Shown: positions 1 through 7,168 of the stretch, in pieces
Layout of the letters: each line of letters opens with the position of its first letter
How positions within the stretch are numbered: the first letter of the stretch is position 1
Virus record (IMG/VR): IMGVR_UViG_3300001213_001737
Span: 1-24,497 of that record
Origin: a virus
Reading direction: 5' to 3' (one strand)
Length of the DNA stretch: 24,497 nucleotides
The notes under the pieces: model-generated
What the model saw: the letters and a program-made list of their open reading frames with translations, nothing else
Told to the model about the DNA's origin: nothing
The model's database searches: none
Program-made: the position numbers and the translations under genes

Positions 1-447
1 CTCATCACGCTTTTCGTTCTCAAGCTCCAACCGATGAATCCGGTGATCTTGCTCTACAAGCTGATTGATAGTTCCCTGCAGGACCTCTAGGTGGCTCATA
101 GTAGGCAATGCCTTTGGATTAAAATAATTTTCCTCCAACTGGTCGAACATATCCCATGCCTGATCAGTACCAAGCATTTTGCAATGCCGAGAAGCTCCGC
201 GACGGGTCCAAAGAATAAGCGATGGAGCAAACTTTAAAGCTTCCCGGAAATTTTCCGGTAACCTTAATTTAAACTCCTTAAGGGTCTCCCCATTCAATTT
301 AAAAAAATGCTGTCCTTCCTGAAAACGTTCCGTATTTTTGCGATAATTATCCTGGATATTACTTCCTTCGCATCCATATACCTGCGCAAGTTGCTCCGTT
401 GTGAGAACTCTTTCCTCTTTGTACTCAATCACAGCCAAATTTTCCAC
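1..447 (-). CDS. ORF6N-domain antirepressor, C-terminus beyond window
   Basis: Open from a GTG at 447 to base 1 with no stop, so only the first 149 residues are present. The N-terminus reads through ERVLTTEQLAQVYGCE, FQEGQHFFKLNGE, LILWTRRGASRHCKMLGTD and AWDMFDQLEENYF, the recognisable layout of the ORF6N domain (about residues 8-110). A coiled stretch rich in Leu/Glu/Gln follows. ORF6N is a DNA-binding domain of phage antirepressors, usually joined to a C-terminal Ant/KilAC-type domain that would lie to the left. A GAGGG ribosome site sits about 8 nt upstream of the GTG. The gene is downstream of the ribbon-helix-helix gene at 606-764 and probably shares its promoter. Its ~160-nt leader is crossed by an antisense transcription unit. 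Domain call is firm; the antirepressor role is inferred from family and context. Confidence 0.85.
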   Translation of the reverse strand, partial: MENLAVIEYKEERVLTTEQLAQVYGCEGSNIQDNYRKNTERFQEGQHFFKLNGETLKEFKLRLPENFREALKFAPSLILWTRRGASRHCKMLGTDQAWDMFDQLEENYFNPKALPTMSHLEVLQGTINQLVEQDHRIHRLELENEKRDE

Positions 448-509
448 AAAAATAACCCTCTTTCATAATTTTTTGCACGTTAAATGCCGTAATGCAGCAC
501 ATTTATGCA

Positions 510-538
510 TTGAATTTTTCTTGAAATCGGGTTACAAT
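510..538 (+). promoter_or_regulatory. Promoter for antisense RNA (Psar-like)
   Basis: TTGAAT (510-515), a 17-bp spacer, then TACAAT (533-538): a close match to a sigma-70/SigA promoter. It points rightward, against the RHH-ORF6N operon, and no ORF follows before the terminator at 574-615. The -10 box lies in the left arm of a palindrome (530-539 with 559-568). Confidence 0.65.
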
Positions 539-568
539 AACAATCGTGGTGAGGTTGCTATTGTAACC
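530..568. repeat. Inverted repeat over the antisense promoter
   Basis: GGTTACAATA (530-539) is mirrored exactly by TATTGTAACC (559-568). The next four inner bases pair with one mismatch. The left arm contains the -10 box of the antisense promoter. It could be an operator on that promoter, or a stem in leftward RHH-ORF6N mRNA upstream of the antirepressor start. Confidence 0.6.
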
Positions 569-616
569 GCTTAGGCCGTCAGTTCTTGCTGGAACTGGCG
601 GTCTTTTAATTTTTTA
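545..616 (+). ncRNA. Candidate ~70-nt antisense RNA, sar-like
   Basis: Predicted transcript starts about 7 nt after the -10 box at 533-538 and ends in the U-run at 604-615. It contains no ORF and ends in a 12-bp GC-rich stem. It lies wholly opposite the RHH-ORF6N intercistronic region and overlaps the last codons of the RHH gene. Size, place and orientation match the sar antisense RNA of P22, which sits between arc and ant and limits antirepressor synthesis. Unlike sar, it does not reach the predicted ribosome site of the downstream gene (near 458), so it might act by transcription interference, attenuation or mRNA decay. The transcript is predicted, not shown. Confidence 0.5.
574..615 (+). 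terminator. Intrinsic terminator of the antisense RNA
   Basis: Arms 574-585 and 592-603 form a 12-bp stem (two G-U pairs) with a 6-nt loop. TTTT (604-607) and TTTTTT (610-615) follow on the + strand. There is no T-run on the - strand side, so it is directional and serves a rightward transcript. Confidence 0.75.
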
Positions 617-764
617 TAACGTTTTTCATAAGGTCCGGCTGTTTTGCAAGTAAATCATTGCGTATCAGTGCTGCAATATACTCTTTCATCGTGCGACCTT
701 CCAATGCGCACTGAAAACGCAAAACAGCTCGTAATTCGCTAGAAATAGTAATTAGTGTATTCAT
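606..764 (-). CDS. Arc-like ribbon-helix-helix regulator (52 aa)
   Basis: A 52-aa ORF with an excellent GGGGTGA ribosome site 5 nt before its ATG. The N-terminus has a short alternating strand (TLITIS, residues 3-8), then helix A (SELRAVLRFQCALEG), a turn, and helix B (RTMKEYIAALIRNDLL). This is the fold plan of Arc/MetJ ribbon-helix-helix DNA-binding dimers, and the length is almost that of P22 Arc (53 aa). It is the first gene after a near-perfect promoter (813-841) and precedes the ORF6N antirepressor, so by analogy it may repress its own promoter to limit antirepressor output. It could instead be a plasmid-type antitoxin, but no toxin lies beside it. Confidence 0.75.
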   Translation of the reverse strand: MNTLITISSELRAVLRFQCALEGRTMKEYIAALIRNDLLAKQPDLMKNVIKN

Positions 765-812
765 ATACTCACCCCTTTACTTAATAGTATTTAATACTAA
801 ATTTATAATAAG

Positions 813-841
813 ATAATACTACTAGATATTATTAATGTCAA
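813..841 (-). promoter_or_regulatory. Leftward promoter of RHH-ORF6N operon (Pant-like)
   Basis: On the - strand TTGACA (841-836) is followed after exactly 17 bp by TATTAT (818-813). Five of six -10 bases and all -35 bases match consensus. The palindrome at 785-799 would lie in the early transcribed region. Confidence 0.75.
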
Positions 842-854
842 TACTATTTTATAA

Positions 855-883
855 TGGAAATATTTCTTATTATAGTATATAAT
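855..883 (+). promoter_or_regulatory. Rightward promoter of HTH repressor gene
   Basis: TGGAAA (855-860), 17 bp, then a consensus TATAAT (878-883), with start expected near 890. The -10 box is inside the AGTAT-ATA-ATACT palindrome, suggesting autoregulation of the HTH gene at 917. Confidence 0.6.
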
Positions 884-916
884 ACTTATAGTTTTATATA
901 GTTTGGAGGAACTTCT

Positions 917-1354
917 ATGAGCTTTCAACATAATCTCAAGCAATACCGAGAACTGGCTGGTTACAAATCAGCTAAAGATTTCGCTACTACAGCAAAAATA
1001 CCATACACTTCATACATGAACTATGAAAATAAAGGAAGTTGGCCAAACGAAGAAAATCTCATAAAAATAGCTATAAACCTTGATATATCTATTGATAAAC
1101 TATTAGGACTAGACAAAGATAGTGAGTTGGAACGATGTAAAAGATTAATTGGCGGTAAATTCAAATTTAGTGAAACCAAAAATAAGATTGAAGTTTTCAT
1201 CCCTCCAACAGCATCCGTAAAAGGATCTATAAAATTTTCTAAGGAACGCTTTATCGATATAGTTCATAAATATGAATTACAATCTAAAGAGAATATCCCA
1301 AAATCTTTTTTTCTCGATTATGTATATAACTTCCCCGGATATCCCAAAACTTAA
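917..1354 (+). CDS. XRE-family HTH repressor (145 aa)
   Basis: Starts at the ATG after GGAGGA (905-910). Residues about 5-65 form an HTH_3/XRE domain: FQHNLKQYRELAGYKS (helix 1), AKDFATTAKIPYTSYMNYE (helices 2-3 with recognition helix) and a final helix ENLIKIAINLDISIDKLLGL. The C-terminal 75 residues are not recognised and carry no protease or peptidase motif, so this is not a LexA/CI autocleaving repressor. It is divergent from the RHH-antirepressor operon and occupies the place of mnt in P22 immI. It is AT-rich compared with the early operon. A bidirectional terminator at 1389-1428 isolates it from the next gene. Confidence 0.8.
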   Translation: MSFQHNLKQYRELAGYKSAKDFATTAKIPYTSYMNYENKGSWPNEENLIKIAINLDISIDKLLGLDKDSELERCKRLIGGKFKFSETKNKIEVFIPPTASVKGSIKFSKERFIDIVHKYELQSKENIPKSFFLDYVYNFPGYPKT

Positions 1355-1388
1355 CTGTATCAGCACTTACCAATAGTGTCGATTTTTT

Positions 1389-1428
1389 GCATAAAAAGAA
1401 GCACCCCAAAAGGTGCTTCTTTTTATGC
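1389..1428. terminator. Bidirectional intrinsic terminator
   Basis: A near-perfect 17-bp inverted repeat (GCATAAAAAGAAGCACC with its complement) around a short CCAAA-centred loop. T-tracts arise on both strands (1419-1424 on +, 1392-1397 complement on -). It ends the HTH gene rightward and the zinc-ribbon gene leftward, whose stop codon lies inside it. Confidence 0.8.
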
Positions 1429-1578
1429 TTTAGATATTTTCAATACTCCATTTCCACATTCAATATGACATCTTGTCGCACAATGAGTGCAAGTCACGTT
1501 TGTTGACTGTTTTACATCCACCCTCCGATTTCCCAGGGATTTACCACACTTAGGACATTTTGCTTCCTTGTTTACCAT
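1423..1578 (-). CDS. Small Cys-rich zinc-ribbon protein (51 aa)
   Basis: ATG at 1578 follows GGAGG with a 7-nt spacer. The 51 residues contain CPKCG near the start and CTHC, then CHIEC, later, so two Cys pairs for a zinc ribbon plus two extra Cys. The shape recalls Com-like phage zinc proteins, which act as translational regulators in Mu, but similarity is to the fold pattern only. The stop codon lies in the bidirectional terminator. Function unknown. Confidence 0.7.
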   Translation of the reverse strand: MVNKEAKCPKCGKSLGNRRVDVKQSTNVTCTHCATRCHIECGNGVLKISKA

Positions 1579-1618
1579 ACAAACACCTCCAAGTTTTATA
1601 AAACAATATTCAAGACAA

Positions 1619-1786
1619 TTAAATTAAACCCTGCTGTAAATTTACTATTATTTCGACAGTTCCCTTCATGTTGAGCTCTTTAATGAATTCCCAAATTTAT
1701 TCTTTCGTTAATAGTTCCATACTTTTGACCTCCATATCTTCATGCTACGGATTTTTCTCAAAAGCACAAACTATTTTACACTACCC
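1619..1786 (-). mobile_element. Decayed left end of an IS256-family element
   Basis: Read leftward, 1786 begins GGGTAGTGTAAAATAG, resembling the end repeats of IS256-family elements. A GGAGG site and an ATG at 1720 follow. The frame reads MELLTKE, a TAA at 1697-1699, then IWEFIKEL and a short divergent tail ending at a second stop at 1619-1621. IS256-family transposases typically begin with LT(K/R)EQIxEFIKE, so a CAA-to-TAA change explains the internal stop. The rest of the transposase (about 350 aa) is missing. This is pattern recognition on a short stretch; a chance ORF cannot be excluded. Confidence 0.4.
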
Positions 1787-1904
1787 ACTTATATGGCTGT
1801 GATGACGAGGTTCATGATTTTGCGAAAGAATATTGACATTCCCTTCTATAAAAACTCAAAAAGTTCTTTTTTAATTTCTTTATAAAATAAAACATTCATC
1901 GTCA
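1787..1904. other. Intergenic stretch with no recognised gene
   Basis: Together with the IS remnant and the FRG terminator this fills the gene-poor interval 1579-2024. It is AT-rich with no supported ORF, RNA or repeat. It probably holds further degraded insertion debris. Confidence 0.3.
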
Positions 1905-1905
1905 T

Positions 1906-1938
1906 AAAAATGAGCTCGCAGTTAGTATCTGCGAGCTC
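1906..1938 (-). terminator. Intrinsic terminator of FRG gene
   Basis: A perfect 10-bp stem, GAGCTCGCAG (1912-1921) with CTGCGAGCTC (1929-1938) and a 7-nt loop. On the - strand ATTTTTAT follows, so it ends leftward transcription from the FRG-domain gene about 85 bp upstream. Confidence 0.75.
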
Positions 1939-2024
1939 TAAGGTGGTTTCTTGTTGATTCCCAATTATCGACAACACTATTATCTCACATTTTACACCGA
2001 AAAACCGGAAGTGTTTCGAAGGGG

Positions 2025-3083
2025 TCAGTGATTAGCAAAATTATTTTCTTCCAAATAATCAGCAACTCCCTTATACCCGGGAAACAGCCTAGCCGTATTG
2101 TAACCTTCTATTTGCAATTGTTTTTTTAAATCACAAGAAATGGAATTAGGAAATATTATTTTATAAAATAAATAGTCTATATGCGCACTCTGAGGAGTAC
2201 TTAAATATTGTTCATATTTCTTTTCTTCATTATGATTATCAGAGAAATATTTCGTAAATAGCGAAGTAAGCTCGCTAGTATCAGCAGGTCCCCCTAAAAA
2301 CTTTTGAAATTGCCTAGATACTTCTGTATTAAACTTTATTCTATCATTGAGAATCTCGGGGTCTTTTTCACTAATTCCACTAAGCATGTTATATTGCCAA
2401 GCAGATAAGATTCCTTTTTGTGCATTGAGATTAGGGTTGTCACAATAGGCTGGTACACAAAACTTCAATGGTATCCTCTCATCATAAATTTCATCCATAA
2501 GTTTCCGTTCAACAACACATTTCGGTTCTGTTTCTAACCCACCAACAAGCCGAATGGCCTGTGAAGCTTGTTCCTCTTGCCTTTTTTGAATATAACCCAT
2601 ATTTATAGCCCAAATAGAACAATAATCTACGGATTTATCTGTAGCTTTACCACACGAAAAATATAATGCTACACGTATATCTTGTGTCCAATCTAGAAAT
2701 CTCGTTTTCAATCCATAATGTTGTGCTAATGCCTCTAATTCAAATATGCTATTATTGGGCCAATAGTAATCATCATTCATACCATAACCTAGATCAAAAT
2801 AATCTGACATATAAGTGGCACGAAATTTTTTTATATCTGGTACTTTTAGGCCTTGATTATTGCATTCCCTAAAAAATTTAATCAATAATTTTATTTCTCT
2901 CAAAAAGATATCATGATTAGGCATATTTGCAGGAATTTCCCTCAAAAGGACAGGTAAAAGACGATATTTATCATCAGCATGCCCTCTAAAAACATATCTT
3001 TTATAAAACGTACTATTCATATCATAAATTACATCATTTAATTGTTTTCGGGTATCAACTTTTATTTCCCTTACTAAGTCCAT
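2025..3083 (-). CDS. FRG-domain protein (cargo, possible defence gene)
   Basis: About 352 aa. The N-terminal part has YVFRGHADDKYRLLP (the FRG motif that names the family) and residues ~130-150 have LAQHYGLKTRFLDWTQDIRVALYFSC, split here as LAQHYGLKTRFLDWT and ALYFSC, the second conserved FRG block. FRG proteins are predicted enzymes of unknown activity, common in prophage cargo and defence islands. An in-frame ATG lies at 3092, but AGGGAT is well spaced only for the ATG at 3083, so that start is preferred. Possible -10 boxes lie at 3101-3106 and 3115-3120, and a terminator at 1906-1938, so the gene looks monocistronic. It is markedly AT-richer than the phage operon to its right, consistent with later acquisition. 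Confidence 0.8.
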   Translation of the reverse strand: MDLVREIKVDTRKQLNDVIYDMNSTFYKRYVFRGHADDKYRLLPVLLREIPANMPNHDIFLREIKLLIKFFRECNNQGLKVPDIKKFRATYMSDYFDLGYGMNDDYYWPNNSIFELEALAQHYGLKTRFLDWTQDIRVALYFSCGKATDKSVDYCSIWAINMGYIQKRQEEQASQAIRLVGGLETEPKCVVERKLMDEIYDERIPLKFCVPAYCDNPNLNAQKGILSAWQYNMLSGISEKDPEILNDRIKFNTEVSRQFQKFLGGPADTSELTSLFTKYFSDNHNEEKKYEQYLSTPQSAHIDYLFYKIIFPNSISCDLKKQLQIEGYNTARLFPGYKGVADYLEENNFANH

Positions 3084-3126
3084 GATAACCATCCCTAAAA
3101 ATTATATTTTTTTTATTATACTACTC

Positions 3127-3621
3127 CTACCCCGCAAATACAAACCGCAGTTGCCGCGGCTTCACCACAATTCCAAACACCATAAACGCCACTTCCTTGA
3201 GTGCCTTGTTCCCCTTGTCCCTCGCCCATTTCTCGGAGCAGAATTGCTGCTGCCCCAGCTGGCGCCATGAATACCCATCGATATAGTATCCCTTAACCAA
3301 ATCACAGTCCGCATCACTGAGTCCTTCGAGAGCGCGATCCACCTTCCGGATGATGCGCTCAATCTCAGCCTTGTTGCTCTGCAACTCTATAATCTCCTGC
3401 TCACACTTAACGCGTTTGGCGGCAGCAGCCTCAGCCTGTGTGAGTTCCGAAAAGCCGCCCCCTGGCTGCATACCATAGCGAGAGATTGCCACAGACTCGT
3501 CCCTCAATAGCTCTTTGCGCGCATTGATATCCTCATCGAGATTCTCAATTGCAATCCGCAGCTGGTTATAGTTCTTCAAATATCTTCTCGTCATTCCCAC
3601 ATAGTCATTGTATTCCTTCAA
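3127..3621 (-). CDS. RinA/ArpU-like late-gene transcription regulator
   Basis: About 164 aa from a TTG at 3621, placed 7 nt after GGAGGT; a TTG 15 bases upstream overlaps that ribosome site and is less likely. The first half is helical and coiled (KNYNQLRIAIENLDEDI, then a long Ala/Glu helix). The C-terminal ~55 residues, from LSDADCDLVKGYYIDGYSWR to the helix around ARDKGNKALKE, resemble sigma-70 region 4-type HTH of RinA/ArpU phage activators, with 'GYSWRQLGQ' as the HTH lead. These proteins switch on packaging and late genes and stand last in the early operon, exactly as here. Family assignment is by layout and motif. Confidence 0.65.
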   Translation of the reverse strand: MKEYNDYVGMTRRYLKNYNQLRIAIENLDEDINARKELLRDESVAISRYGMQPGGGFSELTQAEAAAAKRVKCEQEIIELQSNKAEIERIIRKVDRALEGLSDADCDLVKGYYIDGYSWRQLGQQQFCSEKWARDKGNKALKEVAFMVFGIVVKPRQLRFVFAG

Positions 3622-3660
3622 TGCTGCCACCTCCAAAAATGGTAAATCGTAAACATGCCG

Positions 3661-3688
3661 AAAGAGCGGTGATTGGCCGCTCTTTTTT
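3661..3688. terminator. Hairpin ahead of the RinA-like gene
   Basis: AAAGAGCGG (3661-3669) pairs exactly with CCGCTCTTT (3677-3685) around a 7-nt loop. T6 on the + strand makes it a good rightward terminator; leftward only TTT follows. It may attenuate early-operon transcription before the late regulator. Confidence 0.5.
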
Positions 3689-3717
3689 CTTGCACAGAAA
3701 CTGGTAAGATTTAACTT

Positions 3718-4239
3718 CTAAGCAATAAATTCCAAATTGCTGCCTTCCGCCATTCGCTGCAGCACCATCTTCGTAGTCTTCAAATCCTCAAGCTGCTGTG
3801 CTGCGCTAACAATTGCCTCGTCAAGATTATCCAACGTAATTTTGCGTGGTTTCCCTTCCTCTGATTTCGCTGTAATTTTCTCTGAGGCTTCGCTGGTGCG
3901 ATTTTTATCCTTTAGTGCATATGCTTGTGTGGAGGATTGCTTTTTAGGTTCCTCTGCGCGATTTTGAGGAATGGGTGTGATAGTTTCCTGCTGCTTTGGC
4001 TTATCGTTCAGCAGCATCGCTGTCAAAAGGCCATATCGTTTAGCCTTCCCCTTGATGGTTCCAACCGTCAGCCCTGTGGTGTTTGCTATCTCATCACAGC
4101 TTAAGCCTTCATCCAAATACTTCTCCAAATCCTCTTTGATCAATGTATTCTGCATCATAGTGTTCTCTCCCTTAATTCCTAATTTTGCAAGCTCCTGCGC
4201 AATCTCCTCGGGCGTGCATCGCTTCGTTTTGCATGCCAT
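3718..4239 (-). CDS. Phage HTH-containing protein, function unknown
   Basis: 173 aa if started at the ATG at 4239, just after the stop of the upstream gene. A better ribosome site (GGGAGAG, 8-nt spacing) precedes the ATG at 4158, giving 146 aa. The upstream extra residues (TPEEIAQELAKLGI) look genuinely coding, so the start is unresolved. Residues around IKEDLEKYLDEGLSCDEIAN and TGLTVGTIKGKAKRYGL form a homeodomain-like HTH of the kind seen in phage small terminase-like and regulatory proteins. A Lys/Glu/Ser-rich linker follows, then a C-terminal helix pair. It is not close enough to any family for a named function. An ORF extension over the 3' end of the neighbour is a shadow. Confidence 0.6.
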   Translation of the reverse strand: MACKTKRCTPEEIAQELAKLGIKGENTMMQNTLIKEDLEKYLDEGLSCDEIANTTGLTVGTIKGKAKRYGLLTAMLLNDKPKQQETITPIPQNRAEEPKKQSSTQAYALKDKNRTSEASEKITAKSEEGKPRKITLDNLDEAIVSAAQQLEDLKTTKMVLQRMAEGSNLEFIA

Positions 4240-4249
4240 TGGCTTTGTA

Positions 4250-4678
4250 TCACGCCGTCCTGCATTGGACCGTGGCACTGGCGTCAGGCCTCCCATTTTC
4301 GATGATCGCATGCGGCACCACCTCTGCTTTCTTACGATATGTCCTTTTTGCATGATATGATTCCACCTTGCGGACCTCTCCTAGCATCCGCTCAAACGCC
4401 TTGACAGCAACAGCAATCTCCTGCCTGGCCATACACATCTTGATTTTCTCGGCTATCTCAAAAGCATCTTTATCAATGCGGCGCTCTCTCCGGACAGCCG
4501 CCAATTCCTGCGTCAGGGCCAGCAGCTCCTCATCTGTATGCTCATTAAGCTCAATATCATGTAGAATATCCTGCGTGCGAGCATCCTGCTGCTTGATACG
4601 CTCTATACTGCCCGCATATGTGTTGGCATTGTCCCGCAATAGGGCAAGAAACTGCGCTATTATTTCCGATACATCCAT
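4250..4678 (-). CDS. Phage coiled-coil protein, unknown
   Basis: 142 aa from an ATG at 4678, with GGGAG about 9 nt upstream and the stop of the adenine methyltransferase 17 bases away. It is almost wholly helical: an N-terminal helix (SEIIAQFLALLRD), then charged heptad-like segments (ELLALTQELAAVRRE, DAFEIAEKIKMC). A basic tail follows. No catalytic motif is seen. Position between DNA methyltransferase and RinA-like genes is typical of small early phage proteins of unknown role. Confidence 0.6.
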   Translation of the reverse strand: MDVSEIIAQFLALLRDNANTYAGSIERIKQQDARTQDILHDIELNEHTDEELLALTQELAAVRRERRIDKDAFEIAEKIKMCMARQEIAVAVKAFERMLGEVRKVESYHAKRTYRKKAEVVPHAIIENGRPDASATVQCRTA

Positions 4679-4695
4679 GTCATATCAGCTCCCTT

Positions 4696-5484
4696 TCATC
4701 CAAACAAGTCCATTTCGCGAGTACACGCTGGATTAAGATATATTATCTCAGTCGCGGTACCTGCGCAATTGGTCTGTGTCTTCATGCTATGTTTACTCCA
4801 TCCGACCAATATATCGTTGTACAACTCGTTTTCATAGCTGCTTACGATGCATGGCCCCGTATGCTTCTGGCAAAGCTGCAGCAGTTGTTCATGTTGGTCC
4901 GACGTCGAAAATTCACACTCATAATGCAATTGTGTGCGTGTACTCTTGAGATACGGCGGATCAACATATAGCAGCGTATTCGTCCTGTTATACATCGGGA
5001 TAAGCTCCAGCGCGTCCATACACTCAATCTGCGCCATCTTAAGCCGCTCCACGATAGCAATCAGCCTTGCCGGAAGCTGACACCAATACTTTGGACGGAA
5101 CACTGTATTTGTGCGGTCATGCGCCCATGATGATTTACAGTATGTCTTTCCGCCAAATGCCTGCCATACCCTAACAAGAAATCGCCGGGCTTGCTCAATT
5201 TCATTTCCTTTAATTTCATGACAACCGAGGTATTCTGCACGACTATATGGTGTCATTTCAAGAACCTCAGCCAGTTCGTCTGCAGAATCCCTAACCACCC
5301 GAAACAAATTGACAATGTTACTGTCAATATCATTGATTGTCTCGGTACCCGATGGAGCCTTTCGGAAAAATACGGCTCCACTACCAAAGAATGGCTCCAC
5401 GTATACATCATGGCGTGGGAACTGCCGTATTATCCAGTCAGCTATTCTCCATTTTGCTCCGGGCCATCGTAAGATTGTCTGCAT
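4696..5484 (-). CDS. Dam-type DNA adenine N6-methyltransferase (D12 class)
   Basis: 262 aa. RWPGAKWRIADWI at residues 6-18 is the N-terminal D12 signature, FFGSGAVFF (about 32-40) is the SAM-binding FxGxG motif, and DPPY (about 175-178) is the catalytic motif. Order (SAM motif first) and length suit the alpha/Dam class. Start is the ATG at 5484, 6 nt after GGAGG; an upstream in-frame ATG at 5514 has no site. The first 47 bases overlap the end of the cytosine methyltransferase gene, suggesting coupled translation. The likely role is to mark phage DNA against host restriction or to regulate phage genes. Target sequence cannot be read from the protein. Confidence 0.9.
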   Translation of the reverse strand: MQTILRWPGAKWRIADWIIRQFPRHDVYVEPFFGSGAVFFRKAPSGTETINDIDSNIVNLFRVVRDSADELAEVLEMTPYSRAEYLGCHEIKGNEIEQARRFLVRVWQAFGGKTYCKSSWAHDRTNTVFRPKYWCQLPARLIAIVERLKMAQIECMDALELIPMYNRTNTLLYVDPPYLKSTRTQLHYECEFSTSDQHEQLLQLCQKHTGPCIVSSYENELYNDILVGWSKHSMKTQTNCAGTATEIIYLNPACTREMDLFG

Positions 5485-7168
5485 GTTCCGCCTCCTCAAG
5501 TTTATAAGCGTCACTCACAACATCCGCTATGCTCTGTATTACAAAATCGGCACATGGCTGTGCCATGCCATTGCCCAATGCTTTATATCTTGCAGAGTCA
5601 CTGCCACCAGCGGTATACCCATCAGGTAAGCCCTGTAATCTCTCACACTCTACAGGTGTAAGCCGCCGTACCACATAAGCAACACGTACTGGATTGATAT
5701 AGTTTAAACTATAGCCACCATTTCCCTTGGCCTGTAATGTACCACTAATATTGCCTTCATTGATGTTACGGCAATCCACGGCTACCACAACATTATCAAC
5801 ATCTTTACGGTAACTCAGATTCCCTTTTGCAAGCAATGTGTTCGCTATGTTCTGATTTTCTGCGCTGCCATAGGGAACCATTACAGTTTGCTGATCATGC
5901 ATACAGTTCAATGCGCCAACTTTGTCCTGCAAATATGTTTGGCATAATTGCCCATTTCCCACGCAATAAGCCACGGCATGTCTATCGCCTACTGTCATCG
6001 TTGGCATTGGGTCACCAGATTTCCCTATACCAAGGCCATTTCCCGCACCATCATTCTGTCTAGTATCGCCACCACCCTTATATCTTGTGGCTTTATCATT
6101 TATCGGAATGGGTTCTTGTACAAGGGGAACCTGATTACCGCCCGTCCCCATCCTAGCATTTAGCGTTGGTACTATCCCATCTTTCACAAGCCGCATGACT
6201 TCATCTGCATGGGTCATATCCCAAATCTTAGGTTTTAGTACGCTTGGTCCACTTGTTCCTGCACTACGCATATTACAAGTCAATGTACAGGCAATGTCTC
6301 CTGTTATTGTGAAATTATACAGGTCTGAACCCACTATAACGGGCTCAAACAGTACCTGATCGTTGGTATTCGCCGCTAATGTCAAGGATTTCTCAATACT
6401 GACTAAAGCTCCTTTTCCTCCACCTTCACACCCACCTCGCATCCTAACGATTGCTGCTGCAATGCTATATGTAGCATTGCAGGTAGCGCCTTTCCTCTTG
6501 CCGCTGCCCGTCGCAATATTCCTTGACACGCTTTCGGACTTAAATAATATTTCTGCGGCACATCCACCTGTAAAATCTGCGACAAGGAAGATTCTCTTGC
6601 GACGCTGGGGCACTCCCCAATATTGGGCATCCATGACTCGCCAAGCGACTTCACAGCCATTGCTTCTGACCACCCCTGCGGGTGCCCAATCAATGCACCA
6701 CTCTTTGCTTTTGTTGTAGTGTCCAGACTTAGGAATTGGAATTTCGGCCTCTGTGATTTCTTCAAGCACGGCTCGAAAATCGGCTCCTTTGTTGCTACTG
6801 AAGGCTCCTGGCACGTTTTCCCAAACAAAAAATCTGGGATATCTCCCTCCTGCGGTATCCCGCATACTTCGAACAATGTCAATTGCTGTTCGGAATAAAC
6901 CACTCCGTTTTCCATCTAATCCCTCCCGTTTGCCTGCAATACTCAAATCCTGACAAGGAGAGCCGGCACATATAATATCTACTGGTTCTATTTCTGCTCC
7001 ATCGATCTTTGTGATATCGCCTAGCTGTGTTGTAAGCGGGAAGTGTCTCCGCGTCACTTCGCATGGGAAAGGTTCTATTTCGCTACTCCATACAGGGATA
7101 ATTCCTGCATGAACCGCCGCAAGCTGCCATCCTCCAATTCCATCAAACAGACTACCTAGTTTTAACAT
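5438..7168 (-). CDS. DNA cytosine-C5 methyltransferase (Dcm-like)
   Basis: 576 aa with the ordered motifs of C5 methyltransferases: FDGIGG (8-13, SAM), GSPCQDLS with catalytic Cys72, ENV (117-119), QRRKR (188-192), RRLTPVECERLQGLPDGY (about 510-528) and ALGNGMA near 540. The stretch between motifs VIII and IX, which holds target recognition, is about 300 residues. It is Gly/Asn-rich with repeated 'GTLQAKG/NTLLAKG'-like segments; multispecific phage C5 enzymes also have enlarged variable regions there. No endonuclease gene is adjacent, so it is an orphan modifier, most likely protecting phage DNA. It overlaps the small gene upstream and the adenine methyltransferase downstream. Confidence 0.92.
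   Translation of the reverse strand: MLKLGSLFDGIGGWQLAAVHAGIIPVWSSEIEPFPCEVTRRHFPLTTQLGDITKIDGAEIEPVDIICAGSPCQDLSIAGKREGLDGKRSGLFRTAIDIVRSMRDTAGGRYPRFFVWENVPGAFSSNKGADFRAVLEEITEAEIPIPKSGHYNKSKEWCIDWAPAGVVRSNGCEVAWRVMDAQYWGVPQRRKRIFLVADFTGGCAAEILFKSESVSRNIATGSGKRKGATCNATYSIAAAIVRMRGGCEGGGKGALVSIEKSLTLAANTNDQVLFEPVIVGSDLYNFTITGDIACTLTCNMRSAGTSGPSVLKPKIWDMTHADEVMRLVKDGIVPTLNARMGTGGNQVPLVQEPIPINDKATRYKGGGDTRQNDGAGNGLGIGKSGDPMPTMTVGDRHAVAYCVGNGQLCQTYLQDKVGALNCMHDQQTVMVPYGSAENQNIANTLLAKGNLSYRKDVDNVVVAVDCRNINEGNISGTLQAKGNGGYSLNYINPVRVAYVVRRLTPVECERLQGLPDGYTAGGSDSARYKALGNGMAQPCADFVIQSIADVVSDAYKLEEAEHADNLTMARSKMENS

Larger units (their letters stand above)
785..886. promoter_or_regulatory. AGTAT/ATACT operator cluster
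   Basis: The divergent region between the RHH and HTH genes repeats AGTAT/ATACT half-sites. There is a perfect 15-bp palindrome TAGTATTTAATACTA at 785-799, a perfect AGTATATAATACT at 874-886 over the rightward -10 box, and half-sites near 816-820 and 840-846. They overlap both divergent promoters, as expected for sites of the HTH protein, the RHH protein or both. Confidence 0.55.

Noticed and set aside
4250-4353. N-terminal extension of the HTH-containing gene to 4353
   Set aside because: It covers the end of the upstream gene in another frame and is Arg/Met-rich. The starts at 4239 or 4158 are better.
6363-6719. + strand ORF inside the cytosine methyltransferase
   Set aside because: Lies opposite conserved motif regions. 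Antisense ORFs here, like those at 6403-6915, are explained by the real gene.
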